In this document: one piece after another, positions 19,842 to 28,708 of the stretch
How the letters are laid out: every line of letters begins with the position of its first letter
Numbering within the stretch: the stretch's first letter is position 1
Origin: Pseudomonas wuhanensis
GTDB taxonomy: Bacteria; Pseudomonadota; Gammaproteobacteria; Pseudomonadales; Pseudomonadaceae
Length of the DNA stretch: 64,000 nt
Direction of reading: 5' to 3'
Assembly (NCBI RefSeq): GCF_030687395.1
Contig: NZ_CP117430.1
Location: 4,154,001-4,218,000, forward strand
Position numbers and translations under genes: made by a program
The notes under the pieces: generated by a model
What the model saw: only the letters and a program-made list of their open reading frames with translations
Told to the model about the DNA's origin: nothing
Database searches by the model: none

Positions 19842-20657
19842 ATGAGCGACTTCAACACCCTCGAGCTGCAAACCGATCCGCGTGGTTTTGCGACCTTGTG
19901 GCTCAGCCGTGAAGAAAAGAACAACGCCTTCAACGCCGAAATGATCCGCGAACTGATCCTCGCGCTGGACAAAGTGTCGAGCGATGCCAGCCTGCGTTTT
20001 CTGCTGATCCGTGGGCGCGGCAAGCATTTCAGCGCCGGCGCCGATCTGGCCTGGATGCAGCAATCGGCCGAACTCGATTACCACACCAACCTCGACGATG
20101 CCCGGGAACTGGCGGAATTGATGTACAACCTCGCCAAGCTGAAAATTCCGACCGTGGCAGTGGTGCAAGGCGCGGCCTATGGCGGCGCGCTGGGCCTGAT
20201 CAGTTGCTGTGACATGGCCATCGGCGCCGACGACGCACAGTTCTGCCTGTCGGAAGTGCGCATCGGCCTGGCGCCGGCAGTCATCAGCCCGTTCGTGGTG
20301 CAAGCCATCGGCGAGCGCGCGGCACGGCGCTATGCCTTGACCGCCGAACGTTTCGGCGGGCAACGGGCTCGGGAAATCGGCTTGTTGTCGGAGAGCTACC
20401 CGATGGCCGAACTGGAGCAGAAAGTCGATCAATGGATCGACAACCTGCTGCTCAACAGCCCGGCGGCCATGCGCGCCAGCAAGGACTTGCTGCGTGAAGT
20501 CGGCCACGGCGCGCTAACCCCGGCGCTGCGGCGCTACACCGAGAACGCCATCGCCCGAATCCGCGTCAGCCCCGAAGGCCAGGAAGGCCTGCGCGCCTTT
20601 CTGCAAAAACGTCCGCCGAACTGGCAAGCCGAAACCACCCTCAAGGAGCCGCGTTGA
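19842..20657 (+). CDS. liuC: Methylglutaconyl-CoA hydratase
   Basis: Crotonase-family hydratase converting 3-methylglutaconyl-CoA to HMG-CoA, the LiuE substrate. 271 residues; oxyanion-hole elements KHFSAGADLAWMQ (about 61-73) and AAYGGALGLISCCDMAIG (about 108-125), and the catalytic Glu of the DAQFCLSEVRIGLAP segment. The stop overlaps the liuD ATG (TGATG). Confidence 0.94.
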   Translation: MSDFNTLELQTDPRGFATLWLSREEKNNAFNAEMIRELILALDKVSSDASLRFLLIRGRGKHFSAGADLAWMQQSAELDYHTNLDDARELAELMYNLAKLKIPTVAVVQGAAYGGALGLISCCDMAIGADDAQFCLSEVRIGLAPAVISPFVVQAIGERAARRYALTAERFGGQRAREIGLLSESYPMAELEQKVDQWIDNLLLNSPAAMRASKDLLREVGHGALTPALRRYTENAIARIRVSPEGQEGLRAFLQKRPPNWQAETTLKEPR

Positions 20658-22612
20658 TGAGCGCACCTGTTCTCACCACCCTGTTGGTGGCTAACCGCGG
20701 CGAAATCGCTTGCCGGGTAATGCGCACCGCCAAAGCTCTGGGCTTGACCACCGTGGCCGTGCACAGTGCCACCGACCGTGACGCCCGGCACAGCCGCGAA
20801 GCCGATATCCGCGTCGACCTGGGCGGCAGCAAAGCCGCCGACAGTTACCTGCAAATCGACAAACTGATCGCCGCCGCGAAAGCCAGCGGCGCTCAGGCGA
20901 TTCATCCCGGTTACGGTTTTCTCTCGGAAAACGCCGGGTTCGCCCGCGCAATCGAAGCGGCCGGTCTGATCTTCCTCGGTCCGCCCGCCTCGGCCATCGA
21001 CGCCATGGGCAGCAAGTCCGCGGCCAAAGCCTTGATGGAAACCGCAGGCGTGCCGCTGGTGCCTGGCTATCACGGCGAAGCCCAGGACCTCGACACCTTC
21101 CGCGACGCCTGCGAACACATCGGATATCCGGTGCTGCTCAAGGCCACGGCGGGTGGCGGTGGTAAAGGCATGAAAGTGGTCGAGGATGTCAGCCAACTGG
21201 CCGAAGCCCTGGCCTCGGCGCAACGTGAAGCGCTGTCGTCGTTCGGCGACTCGCGGATGTTGGTGGAGAAGTACCTGCTCAAGCCACGCCACGTGGAAAT
21301 CCAGGTGTTCGCCGACCAGCATGGCCACTGTCTGTACCTCAATGAACGTGATTGCTCGATTCAACGTCGACACCAAAAAGTCGTCGAAGAAGCCCCCGCT
21401 CCAGGCCTGACCCCGGAGTTGCGTCGCGCCATGGGCGAAGCCGCTGTGCGCTCGGCACAGGCCATCGGTTACGTCGGCGCCGGCACCGTGGAGTTTTTGC
21501 TGGATGCGCGCGGTGAGTTCTTCTTCATGGAGATGAACACACGCCTGCAAGTCGAACACCCGGTCACCGAAGCCATCACCGGCCTCGACCTGGTGGCCTG
21601 GCAGATTCGCGTGGCTCGCGGTGAAGCGCTGCCAATGACTCAAGACCAGGTGCCACTGAACGGCCATGCGATCGAAGTGCGGCTGTATGCCGAAGACCCG
21701 GGCCATGATTTCCTGCCGGCCACCGGGCGTCTGGCGTTGTATCGCGAATCCGCCGAAGGGCCGGGGCGTCGCGTGGACAGTGGCGTCGAAGAAGGCGACG
21801 AGATTTCGCCGTTCTACGACCCGATGCTCGGCAAACTGATTGCCTGGGGCGAAGACCGTGAGCAGGCGCGGCTGCGGCTGCTGAGCATGCTTGATGAGTT
21901 TGCCATCGGTGGATTGAAGACCAACATCAACTTCCTGCGCCGAATCATCGGCCACCCGGCATTTGCCGCGGCGGAGCTGGATACCGGTTTTATTCCGCGT
22001 TATCAGGAACAACTGCTGCCAGAACCCTCAGACCTCAGCGATGAATTCTGGCAAGCGGCCGCGCAGGCATTTGCCCAGAGCCAGACGAGCACGACCCGCG
22101 CTGATGACCTGAGTTCGCCTTGGGGTATCGGCAACGGATTCCGTGCCGGACTGCCGACAGAAATCACCCTGCATTTGAGTTGCGAGGGACAAGACCGGGC
22201 GCTGACCCTGGGCGATGCCGACGCTCATACCGCACAGCTCAAGGGTGAATACCTGCTGACCGAACACAACGGCTTGCGCCGCCAGCATCGGGCAATCCGC
22301 CGTGGCGATACGCTGTATCTGCAATGGGACGGTGAGCTGCGACGCATCGAGGCCTACGACCCGATCAGTGCCGTCGAAGCCAGTCATAGCCATCAGGGCG
22401 GGCTCACTGCGCCCATGAACGGCAGCATCGTGCGAGTGCTGGTGGAGGCCGGGCAAACGGTCGACGCCGGGGCGCAACTGGTGGTGCTGGAAGCGATGAA
22501 AATGGAGCACAGCATTCGCGCGCCCCACGCCGGAATTATCAAGGCACTGTATTGCCAGGAAGGTGAGATGGTCAGCGAAGGCAGTGCGTTGGTGGAGCTG
22601 GAACACGCGTGA
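20657..22612 (+). CDS. liuD: Methylcrotonyl-CoA carboxylase, biotin-carrying (alpha) subunit
   Basis: 651 residues: N-terminal biotin carboxylase (LLVANRGEIACRVMRTAKAL near residue 8; ATP-grasp GGGGKGMKVV near 165; EMNTRLQVEHPVTE near 292), a central linker, and a C-terminal biotinyl domain with the biotinylated Lys in EAMKMEHS near residue 615. It overlaps liuC by 1 bp (liuC TGA, liuD ATG). Ends the liuABCD operon; a small hairpin-free gap separates it from the convergent repressor gene. Confidence 0.95.
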   Translation: MSAPVLTTLLVANRGEIACRVMRTAKALGLTTVAVHSATDRDARHSREADIRVDLGGSKAADSYLQIDKLIAAAKASGAQAIHPGYGFLSENAGFARAIEAAGLIFLGPPASAIDAMGSKSAAKALMETAGVPLVPGYHGEAQDLDTFRDACEHIGYPVLLKATAGGGGKGMKVVEDVSQLAEALASAQREALSSFGDSRMLVEKYLLKPRHVEIQVFADQHGHCLYLNERDCSIQRRHQKVVEEAPAPGLTPELRRAMGEAAVRSAQAIGYVGAGTVEFLLDARGEFFFMEMNTRLQVEHPVTEAITGLDLVAWQIRVARGEALPMTQDQVPLNGHAIEVRLYAEDPGHDFLPATGRLALYRESAEGPGRRVDSGVEEGDEISPFYDPMLGKLIAWGEDREQARLRLLSMLDEFAIGGLKTNINFLRRIIGHPAFAAAELDTGFIPRYQEQLLPEPSDLSDEFWQAAAQAFAQSQTSTTRADDLSSPWGIGNGFRAGLPTEITLHLSCEGQDRALTLGDADAHTAQLKGEYLLTEHNGLRRQHRAIRRGDTLYLQWDGELRRIEAYDPISAVEASHSHQGGLTAPMNGSIVRVLVEAGQTVDAGAQLVVLEAMKMEHSIRAPHAGIIKALYCQEGEMVSEGSALVELEHA

Positions 22613-22651
22613 AATGAAGATCGGTCCCACGCGTTGCGAGGACCGATCTGA

Positions 22652-23317
22652 TTAGAATTTGGCAGTTGCCTGAACCACTACGCCGATGATTCGGCATTCT
22701 TCGGTGTAAAGGGCTTTCGGATAGGTCGGATTGAGCGGGACCAGATAACGCTGCCCGCCCTCTTCAATCAGTTTGCGAAAAACCGCCTCGGCGCTGCCGG
22801 GCCATTGGGCGATCACCAGTTTGCCGGGCTCCGGCACGATGGCCGGGTCCACCAGAATCAACATGTCCGCGGCAATGCTCACACCCGTGGGCGCGGTCAT
22901 CGCATCACCGACCACCACCAGCCAGAACGCCGCGCCCTGTGCGTGGTAATCGGACAATTCGAAGCGCGGTTTGCTGACAGCAGATGAAACGCCGTAGCTC
23001 AATAACTCTCCGTCGCGCACCTCCCCGGTTTCCCGCCAGTCACTGACGGGGTAGCGAAAGTACGGGTTGTACTTCTGCGTCAGAGAGATCTCTTCATCCT
23101 GTGAGATCTGCGGTTCCCTGATCACCATCGCGACTTCCAGATAGTCCATCCCCAGCGCCTGCAAGACACGGTTCATCTCTTGGATGCGGGGCTGACGACG
23201 TTTATTCAGCCAATGGCCGACGCCGCCCTGGGACATTCCGATGCGCTCGGCGAGTATCTCTTGAGTGACTTTGAGTTCACTCATTTTGGCCTTGACCAAT
23301 TCAATCCATTTATCCAT
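22652..23317 (-). CDS. XRE/S24 (LexA/CI-like) repressor with serine-to-alanine change
   Basis: 221 residues: an N-terminal XRE HTH (about 12-60, TQEILAERIGMSQGGVGHWL) and a C-terminal S24 peptidase-like domain (about 125-215), similar in layout to PrtR-type pyocin repressors. The S24 nucleophile normally lies in GDSM; here the codon is GCG, giving GDAM (residue 139). The candidate catalytic Lys in FRKL (182) is kept. Self-cleavage in response to DNA damage should therefore be lost, while DNA binding may remain. It is divergent from a DUF6124 gene; no prophage genes are visible nearby. Confidence 0.85.
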   Translation of the reverse strand: MDKWIELVKAKMSELKVTQEILAERIGMSQGGVGHWLNKRRQPRIQEMNRVLQALGMDYLEVAMVIREPQISQDEEISLTQKYNPYFRYPVSDWRETGEVRDGELLSYGVSSAVSKPRFELSDYHAQGAAFWLVVVGDAMTAPTGVSIAADMLILVDPAIVPEPGKLVIAQWPGSAEAVFRKLIEEGGQRYLVPLNPTYPKALYTEECRIIGVVVQATAKF

Positions 23318-23446
23318 GTGCGGCACGATACGTGGGGTACTCCGACCAACAAAACACAAATTGTAGTATTTAAATTCAAGACACAAATACAGTAAGTACT
23401 AAGCTGGGCTCACGGATTTGAATCTATCACGGAGCTTGCCATCGTC

Positions 23447-23788
23447 ATGACCATCCCCAGCATTACCCTGCCCGACACGCAATTCGACACTACGCTCAAC
23501 TCGCCAAAAGGCTCTGCCGCCGCGCAGCGGGCGCTGGACTATTACTTGAAACCAGCTGTGTCAGAAGAGGTCAACGAAGCACGTTTCTTCGATGTGAACC
23601 GTAACATCAGCAGCGAAGAGGCACTGGTCCATGCTTCGGATCTGTTGCGCTGTGCCGCCGCCACCGCGCATGAATCAGCCAACCAGTTGCAGGGAGCAAG
23701 CCGGGATCTGGCGTTTTCGACGGTGCACATGATCGACATGGCCAAGGCGATGGTCGACCGGTCCCTGGAGGGTAATCAGAACGATTGA
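23447..23788 (+). CDS. DUF6124 family protein
   Basis: A 113-residue helical protein of a Pseudomonas-restricted family. It has a flexible Pro/Thr-rich start, then ISSEEALVHASDLLRCAAAT (about 51-70) and a second helix ending LVDR-like VDRSL. No membrane segment or signal. Its function is not known. It is divergent from the S24 repressor (129-bp shared gap) and immediately upstream of prrF. Confidence 0.75.
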   Translation: MTIPSITLPDTQFDTTLNSPKGSAAAQRALDYYLKPAVSEEVNEARFFDVNRNISSEEALVHASDLLRCAAATAHESANQLQGASRDLAFSTVHMIDMAKAMVDRSLEGNQND

Positions 23789-23846
23789 CGAGGAAGCGCT
23801 TTGGAGGAAGACAGGAAAAATTTTCCAATCGCGCAGATAAAAACAT

Positions 23847-23875
23847 TTGACTTGCAAATGATAATGATTATTATT
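23847..23875 (+). promoter_or_regulatory. prrF promoter with Fur box
   Basis: -35 TTGACT (23847-23852) and -10 TATTAT (23869-23874), with a 19-bp Fur box AATGATAATGATTATTATT (23857-23875) covering the spacer and -10. Fur with iron would block RNA polymerase, so the RNA is made under iron starvation. Confidence 0.85.
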
Positions 23876-23879
23876 GCAT

Positions 23880-23994
23880 CGACTGATCGCGAGATCAGTC
23901 GATGGCCCAAGGGACCTTAGGTCGGTCTCCTGGACTATCTCCTCATCAGGCTAATCACGGTTTTTGACCCGGCTTTTTGCCGGGTCTTTTTTTT
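23880..23994 (+). ncRNA. prrF: PrrF iron-responsive small RNA
   Basis: About 115 nt: a 5' stem-loop CGACTGATCGCGAGATCAGT, then GGTCGGTCTCC, the conserved single-stranded pairing core CAGGCTAATCACGG (23947-23960), and an intrinsic terminator GACCCGG-CTTTTTG-CCGGGTC followed by a long T run. Layout and core match P. aeruginosa PrrF1/PrrF2, which repress iron-containing proteins such as SodB and TCA enzymes when iron is scarce. Only one copy is here; non-aeruginosa pseudomonads keep the two copies apart. Confidence 0.92.
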
Positions 23995-24272
23995 GCCAGT
24001 TATTCTGGCTTTGGCTTCAGGCTAATGAAGTCTGTGGGTGCTGCAAATTCGATTGGCGCGGATGATATCAAATGAATATCTGTTGGCAAGAGAGGCCCGG
24101 TAGCATTGGGCCAAACTAACGTAAAATAGCACTTGAGAATCACTTGCACAGTCTCTAAGCTGCATCGGCGTCAAGGAGGACGCCCCCCCTTTTCAACCCC
24201 GCAATTTCCCCCGGTTTCTCCCTCCCTTGCGTGTAAAGTAGCAGCCATAAAAATCATATTCAGGAATTGATT
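23995..24272. other. Gap between prrF and carboxypeptidase gene
   Basis: About 280 bp without a credible gene. A small hairpin GGCCCGGTAGCATTGGGCC lies near 24094. The carboxypeptidase ribosome site (CAGGAATTGATT) is at its right edge. Confidence 0.5.
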
Positions 24273-25424
24273 ATGGCCGTGGCTAGATCTTCTTTCGACA
24301 TCAACGCGAACTTCGACAGTGGCAACATCGAAGTGCTGGACATCAGCAATCCTTTGCAAGCGCTGCTGGCGATCAAGCCAGACACCCGCAGCCAGCATTT
24401 CCAGTGGTTCCACTTCAAGGCCAGCGGTCTGCACGTCGGACAGGAGCATTGGTTTCGCCTGAACAACGCCAGTAAATCCTCGTACAACAAAGCCTGGGAT
24501 GGCTATCAGGCGGTGGCGTCCTATGACCACGTCAACTGGTTCCGGGTGCCGACCATCTTCGAAGGTGACTGCCTGCGTTTCAGCCTCGAAGCCACTGCCA
24601 CCCACGCCTGGTTCGCTTATTTCGAACCTTACAGCCGTGGCCGCCATGACTGGCTGATCGAACAGGCCCTGACCAAAGCCGGCACCGAACTGCTGGCCAC
24701 CGGCAAAAGCGTTGAAGGTCGCGACATCCAGTTGTTGCGCAAAGGTACGGGTGCCGAAGGTCAGCGCAAGGTCTGGATCATCGCCCAGCAACACCCCGGC
24801 GAACACATGGCCGAATGGTTCATGGAAGGGGTGATCGAGCGCCTGGAAAAACACGACGACCCGGTGCTGAAAAAACTCCTGGCCAGCGCCGACCTGTACC
24901 TGGTGCCGAACATGAACCCGGATGGCGCCTTCCACGGTCATTTGCGCACCAACGCCATGGGCCAGGACCTGAACCGCGCGTGGCAGAGCGCCAGCCAGGA
25001 AACCAGCCCGGAAGTGTTATTCGTTCAGCAGCAGATGGAAAAGTATGGCGTCGACCTGTTCCTCGACATCCATGGCGATGAAGAAATCCCCCACGTGTTC
25101 ACCGCCGGTTGCGAAGGTAACCCGGGCTATACGTCGCGGATCGAAAAACTCGAAGAGCATTTCCGCAGTCATCTGAAACATCAGACCAAAGATTTCCAGA
25201 CCAAACACGGCTACACCCGCGACGAGCCTGGCAAAGCCAACATGACCCTGGCCTGCAACAGCGTCGGTCAGAAGTTCGACTGCCTGTCGTTGACCCTGGA
25301 AATGCCCTTCAAAGACCACAACGACGCACCGAACCCGCTGACCGGCTGGTCCGGCAAACGCTCGAAGCAGTTGGGCAAGGATGTGCTGACGACCATCGCC
25401 GACATGGTCGATACCCTGCGCTGA
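24273..25424 (+). CDS. M14 zinc carboxypeptidase, cytosolic carboxypeptidase type
   Basis: 383 residues without a signal peptide: an N-terminal beta-sandwich domain (about 1-120) typical of the AGBL/CCP branch and a C-terminal M14 peptidase domain. Zinc ligands are His and Glu of QQHPGEHMAEW (about 172-180) and His of FLDIHGDEE (near 265); the catalytic Glu lies in LTLEMPF (near 341). Substrate unknown. In eukaryotes this branch trims C-terminal glutamates; bacterial members are little studied. Confidence 0.88.
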   Translation: MAVARSSFDINANFDSGNIEVLDISNPLQALLAIKPDTRSQHFQWFHFKASGLHVGQEHWFRLNNASKSSYNKAWDGYQAVASYDHVNWFRVPTIFEGDCLRFSLEATATHAWFAYFEPYSRGRHDWLIEQALTKAGTELLATGKSVEGRDIQLLRKGTGAEGQRKVWIIAQQHPGEHMAEWFMEGVIERLEKHDDPVLKKLLASADLYLVPNMNPDGAFHGHLRTNAMGQDLNRAWQSASQETSPEVLFVQQQMEKYGVDLFLDIHGDEEIPHVFTAGCEGNPGYTSRIEKLEEHFRSHLKHQTKDFQTKHGYTRDEPGKANMTLACNSVGQKFDCLSLTLEMPFKDHNDAPNPLTGWSGKRSKQLGKDVLTTIADMVDTLR

Positions 25425-25439
25425 TTGTCCTTTAAGATC

Positions 25440-25477
25440 AAAAGATCGCAGGCGCCTACCGAAACCTGCGATCTTTT
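25440..25477. terminator. Bidirectional terminator between convergent genes
   Basis: AAAAGATCGCAGG and CCTGCGATCTTTT form a 13-bp stem around a 12-nt loop, with A and T tracts on the two sides. Confidence 0.8.
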
Positions 25478-25516
25478 GACGTTTCGACGCGCAGGAGCTG
25501 CCTGCGGCTGTTGGGA

Positions 25517-26062
25517 TCAGTCGCGATCCCTGCCCCGCAGCATGCTGTTCAGCACATCATCACGACGCACCCACCCGTGAAACAATGCCGCCGCCAGGTG
25601 TAGCAGCACGGTCAGAAACAGCAGATACGCCAAATACCCATGCGCCTTGCGCAGGAACGCAAACACCTGCGCATTCGCCGGCAGAATCGACGGCAACTGC
25701 AACGAACTACTGAGCATCACCGGATCGCCGGCCGCCGAAATCATCGCCCAGCCCAGCAGCGGCAAAATCAGCATCAAGGCGTACAACAAGATATGTGAAG
25801 CCTTGGCCGCGAGCGCTTGCCAACCCGGCAGGTCCGCCGGCAGTGGTGGTTGCCGGGTCGAAAAACGCACGGCCAGGCGCACGATCACCAGCAACAGAAT
25901 CGCAACGCCCAAAGGTTTGTGCAGATGGATCAGCCACTGATGGCGCTCGGACACCGAGGCCGCCATGCCCGCGCCGATAAACAGCATCGAGATGATCATC
26001 AGCGCCATCAGCCAGTGCAGCAGCCGCGCCAATGGCGCGAAATGGTTCGGTTGAGCACTCAT
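25517..26062 (-). CDS. Cytochrome b561
   Basis: 181-residue inner-membrane di-haem protein with four transmembrane helices (about 10-35, 45-65, 90-112, 140-162). Haem-ligand His are in RLLHWLMA near residue 15, HLHKPLG near 48 and the last helix region (LLHLAAALFHGWV). Its start overlaps the stop of the catalase-like gene (4 bp), so it probably passes electrons between the quinone pool and that periplasmic peroxidase. Confidence 0.9.
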   Translation of the reverse strand: MSAQPNHFAPLARLLHWLMALMIISMLFIGAGMAASVSERHQWLIHLHKPLGVAILLLVIVRLAVRFSTRQPPLPADLPGWQALAAKASHILLYALMLILPLLGWAMISAAGDPVMLSSSLQLPSILPANAQVFAFLRKAHGYLAYLLFLTVLLHLAAALFHGWVRRDDVLNSMLRGRDRD

Positions 26063-27153
26063 TGTTGAGACTCCTGTTTGGCGTTGGGCAACTGCTTCAC
26101 TTCGCTGGTGCGGCGCAGGTAGGAACGGGCGTAACCGGCTGAGCGAGCGGCGAGCAATGGGTCGTCGGAGCCTTCGATACCGCTGGGCAATACCAGTGGG
26201 TCGTAGTTGATGTCACGACACTCGCCATTGAGTTGCGGCTGGGTGCTTTCGAGCACCAGCGTGCCGGCGTTCAACACTTTTCGGCCGTCGGGCCACGCTT
26301 TGCTCGCATCGTTGACCGGGTCCCCGGGGTTCGCCAGGGTAATGTTCAACTGCCAACGCAGCGGGCCGGCGGACAAGCGCTGTACCAGATCTTTCTCGAG
26401 GAAATCACCGCCCTCGGGGGCCGTTCCACCTGCCGCGTCCTGAGCCACTGGCGTCATGCTCCAACGCACCGCTTGCCGTTGCCCGGCCGCGTTCACCAGG
26501 TAAAACGCGTTGACGCTGTTATAGGTTTCCGTCGCGTAACTGGCCGACGGTTTGGCGGTTTTGATCCAGGCTAGAAATGGCGCGGCTTCCGGATGAGAAC
26601 CGAAGAACGCTGGCACAGCGGCCGGGTTCGGTTTGCCGGTAGCCGGATCCGGTGACTGTGCTTGTTGCAACTGATAGAACGCCTCGGGCGTGCCCACCGG
26701 GAATACCGGCATACTGTTCATCCCGGTACGCCACTGCTGACCATTGGCCTGGGTGAAACGCAATGCCAGACTGCGGATCGGCACGCTGTTATCCGGCGCA
26801 TAAGGATTGCCGGCAGGCAGCGCGAAACGCCCGACCACCGGGGTCCGCGCTTCGCTGAACACTTGGGCACTGGAATACTCGCGCGCCTGGCTACTGCTCT
26901 CGAAATGCCCGATCACGCACACGCCTTTGGCGTGGTTACGACGGAATCCCGGGTGCACGCCGTTGTTTTTCTCCAGCACATTAACCAAGGCTTTTGGCGT
27001 CAGGCGCTGTGGGTCGAGTGTGCCGTTGACGTAGGCAAAAGCCCCGGCCAGCGCGGCGACCACCACGGCAATGCCGGTCAGGCGCAACGTCAGGCTCGCG
27101 GCACTCAGCGGTGGCCGGCCAGGCCCCGTGGGTGGTGATGAGCGATCTACCAT
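26059..27153 (-). CDS. Membrane-anchored catalase-family peroxidase
   Basis: 364 residues: an N-terminal anchor (about 18-42), then a minimal catalase core. The distal His lies in FRRNHAKGVCVIG near residue 78, NSVPIRSLALRF near 130, and the proximal haem Tyr in SAGYARSYLRR near residue 346. It is much shorter than true catalases (480-700), as in SrpA-type catalase-related peroxidases. ATG chosen after GGAG. It overlaps cytochrome b561 and is divergent from the ECF sigma factor gene, which likely controls it. Confidence 0.88.
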   Translation of the reverse strand: MVDRSSPPTGPGRPPLSAASLTLRLTGIAVVVAALAGAFAYVNGTLDPQRLTPKALVNVLEKNNGVHPGFRRNHAKGVCVIGHFESSSQAREYSSAQVFSEARTPVVGRFALPAGNPYAPDNSVPIRSLALRFTQANGQQWRTGMNSMPVFPVGTPEAFYQLQQAQSPDPATGKPNPAAVPAFFGSHPEAAPFLAWIKTAKPSASYATETYNSVNAFYLVNAAGQRQAVRWSMTPVAQDAAGGTAPEGGDFLEKDLVQRLSAGPLRWQLNITLANPGDPVNDASKAWPDGRKVLNAGTLVLESTQPQLNGECRDINYDPLVLPSGIEGSDDPLLAARSAGYARSYLRRTSEVKQLPNAKQESQQ

Positions 27154-27317
27154 GAATGACTCCAGGGCCATCGGCCACAAGTGAGAAGAATCAGGCAGAC
27201 GAACCCCACCAGGGTTTATTCCATCGCCCGGTATTTATTTTTCCAGGCGTGGAATAACCTCGAATGCCGGGCGTCTTCCTGAACACTCACCACAGCGTAG
27301 TGACTGGTCAGAACTTC

Positions 27318-27824
27318 ATGAACGATTTCGACGAACAACTCAGGGAAGTCATTCCCAGGCTGCGGCGTTTCGCCGTATCGCTGACGCGCAACCCCAGCAG
27401 CGCCGACGATCTGGTGCAGGCATGCCTTGAGCGCGCGCTGTCGAGTTGGGGCGACAAACGTCCCGAGGGCGACTTGCGTGCCTGGCTGTTTTCGATTCTT
27501 TATCGGCAGTTTCTCGACGCTCATCGCCGCTCCCGGCGTTATGCGCGGATGCTCGAACTCTTTACCGGCCGTGATGATGCGCAGCCTTCGGCAGAACGCA
27601 CGGTGATCGCCCAATCGACCCTGCAAGCCTTCGATCAGCTCGGCACCGAACAGCGTGCGCTGCTGCTATGGGTGTCGGTAGAAGGCTTGAGCTATAAGGA
27701 GGTCGCCGAAATTCTCGACGTCCCCATCGGTACCGTGATGTCGCGCTTGTCCCGCGCACGCCAGGCCTTGCGCCAGCTCAGCGACGGCGAAATCACCCAC
27801 CCTTCCCTGCGGAGACTCAAATGA
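27318..27824 (+). CDS. ECF RNA polymerase sigma factor
   Basis: 168 residues: sigma region 2 (about 10-75, DDLVQACLERAL) and region 4 (about 105-155, ALLLWVSVEGLSYKEVAEIL). The ATG at 27318 was preferred over longer in-frame openings because MNDFDEQL matches ECF N-termini. The stop overlaps the next gene (ATGA), the usual sigma/anti-sigma coupling. The divergent catalase-cytochrome b561 pair points to a role in oxidative stress. Confidence 0.92.
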   Translation: MNDFDEQLREVIPRLRRFAVSLTRNPSSADDLVQACLERALSSWGDKRPEGDLRAWLFSILYRQFLDAHRRSRRYARMLELFTGRDDAQPSAERTVIAQSTLQAFDQLGTEQRALLLWVSVEGLSYKEVAEILDVPIGTVMSRLSRARQALRQLSDGEITHPSLRRLK

Positions 27825-28573
27825 TCAGCATGCCTCCCAGCGAGCGTGACCTGCATGCCTACGTCGATCACCAACTCAGCGATGCCGACCGACATCGGGT
27901 GGAGACTTATCTGGCCAACAACGCCGAAGTGGCCGCGCAAGTACGCGCCTGGCAGCACGATGCCCAACAATTGCGCGCGGCCCTGAGCGGCGCCTTGCAG
28001 CAACCGGCCAACCCGCAACTCGACCCGGCAATGATTCGCCAGCGCCTCAAACGCCAGTCCCGCCGCCATCTGGCCAGCGCCGCGGTGTTGCTGATCGCGG
28101 TCAGCATCGGCGGATTGGGCGGTTGGCAGGCCCGGCAAATGACCCTGGTCAGCGCCCCGCTGCCGATGACCGATGCAATGCAGGCCTACCGGCTGATTGC
28201 CCAGCAAGGCATCCTGCCGGCGGATTACAAAGTCAGCGATGACGGCGATATGCAAGGCTGGCTCGATCGGTATTTCAGCCAGGCCCATCGTCTGCCGAAC
28301 CTGACCGTTGCCGGATACAAACCCATCAGCGGGCGGCTGCTCAGCACTGAACAAGGTCCGGCGGCGATGGTGGTGTACGAGGATCAGAGCGGGCACAAGA
28401 TCAGCTTCTACGTCCGGCCACCCGGGCCGAAAAACACCCTGCTGCCTCGCGGTAGTCGCAGCGACGGTGCACTGCAGGCAGAGTACTGGTCGGGGGCCGG
28501 GTACAACTACGCGATGGTCAGCCCGAGTGACACGCCGGCGGCGCGGATGCTCAAACAAACCGGGCAGTTCTGA
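27821..28573 (+). CDS. Anti-sigma factor (transmembrane)
   Basis: 250 residues: a short cytoplasmic helical domain (SERDLHAYVDHQLSDADRHR, about 7-26) that should hold the sigma factor, one transmembrane helix (about 86-104) and a periplasmic domain of about 140 residues. No zinc HxxxCxxC motif is seen. Overlap with the sigma gene fits one regulatory unit. Confidence 0.88.
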   Translation: MISMPPSERDLHAYVDHQLSDADRHRVETYLANNAEVAAQVRAWQHDAQQLRAALSGALQQPANPQLDPAMIRQRLKRQSRRHLASAAVLLIAVSIGGLGGWQARQMTLVSAPLPMTDAMQAYRLIAQQGILPADYKVSDDGDMQGWLDRYFSQAHRLPNLTVAGYKPISGRLLSTEQGPAAMVVYEDQSGHKISFYVRPPGPKNTLLPRGSRSDGALQAEYWSGAGYNYAMVSPSDTPAARMLKQTGQF

Positions 28574-28587
28574 TCATCACCGCCAAT

Positions 28588-28684
28588 CCCTGTGGGAGCG
28601 GACTTGCCCGCGATGGCGGCCGCATATCCAACACTGATGGTGACTGATCCACCGCTATCGCGGGCAAGCCCGCTCCCACAGGGG
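28588..28684. repeat. Inverted REP pair
   Basis: GTGGGAGCGGACTTGCCCGC and an inverted copy about 50 bp away lie between the convergent anti-sigma and IclR genes. Confidence 0.85.
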
Positions 28685-28708
28685 TCAGCGATTATTTGGA
28701 GATTGTGG

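Noticed and set aside
18206..20023. Long open frame (605 codons) on the minus strand across liuB
   Set aside because: It is antisense to liuB, whose motifs and operon position are clear. GC-rich codon bias opens antisense frames; the translation is His/Arg-rich and without recognisable motifs.
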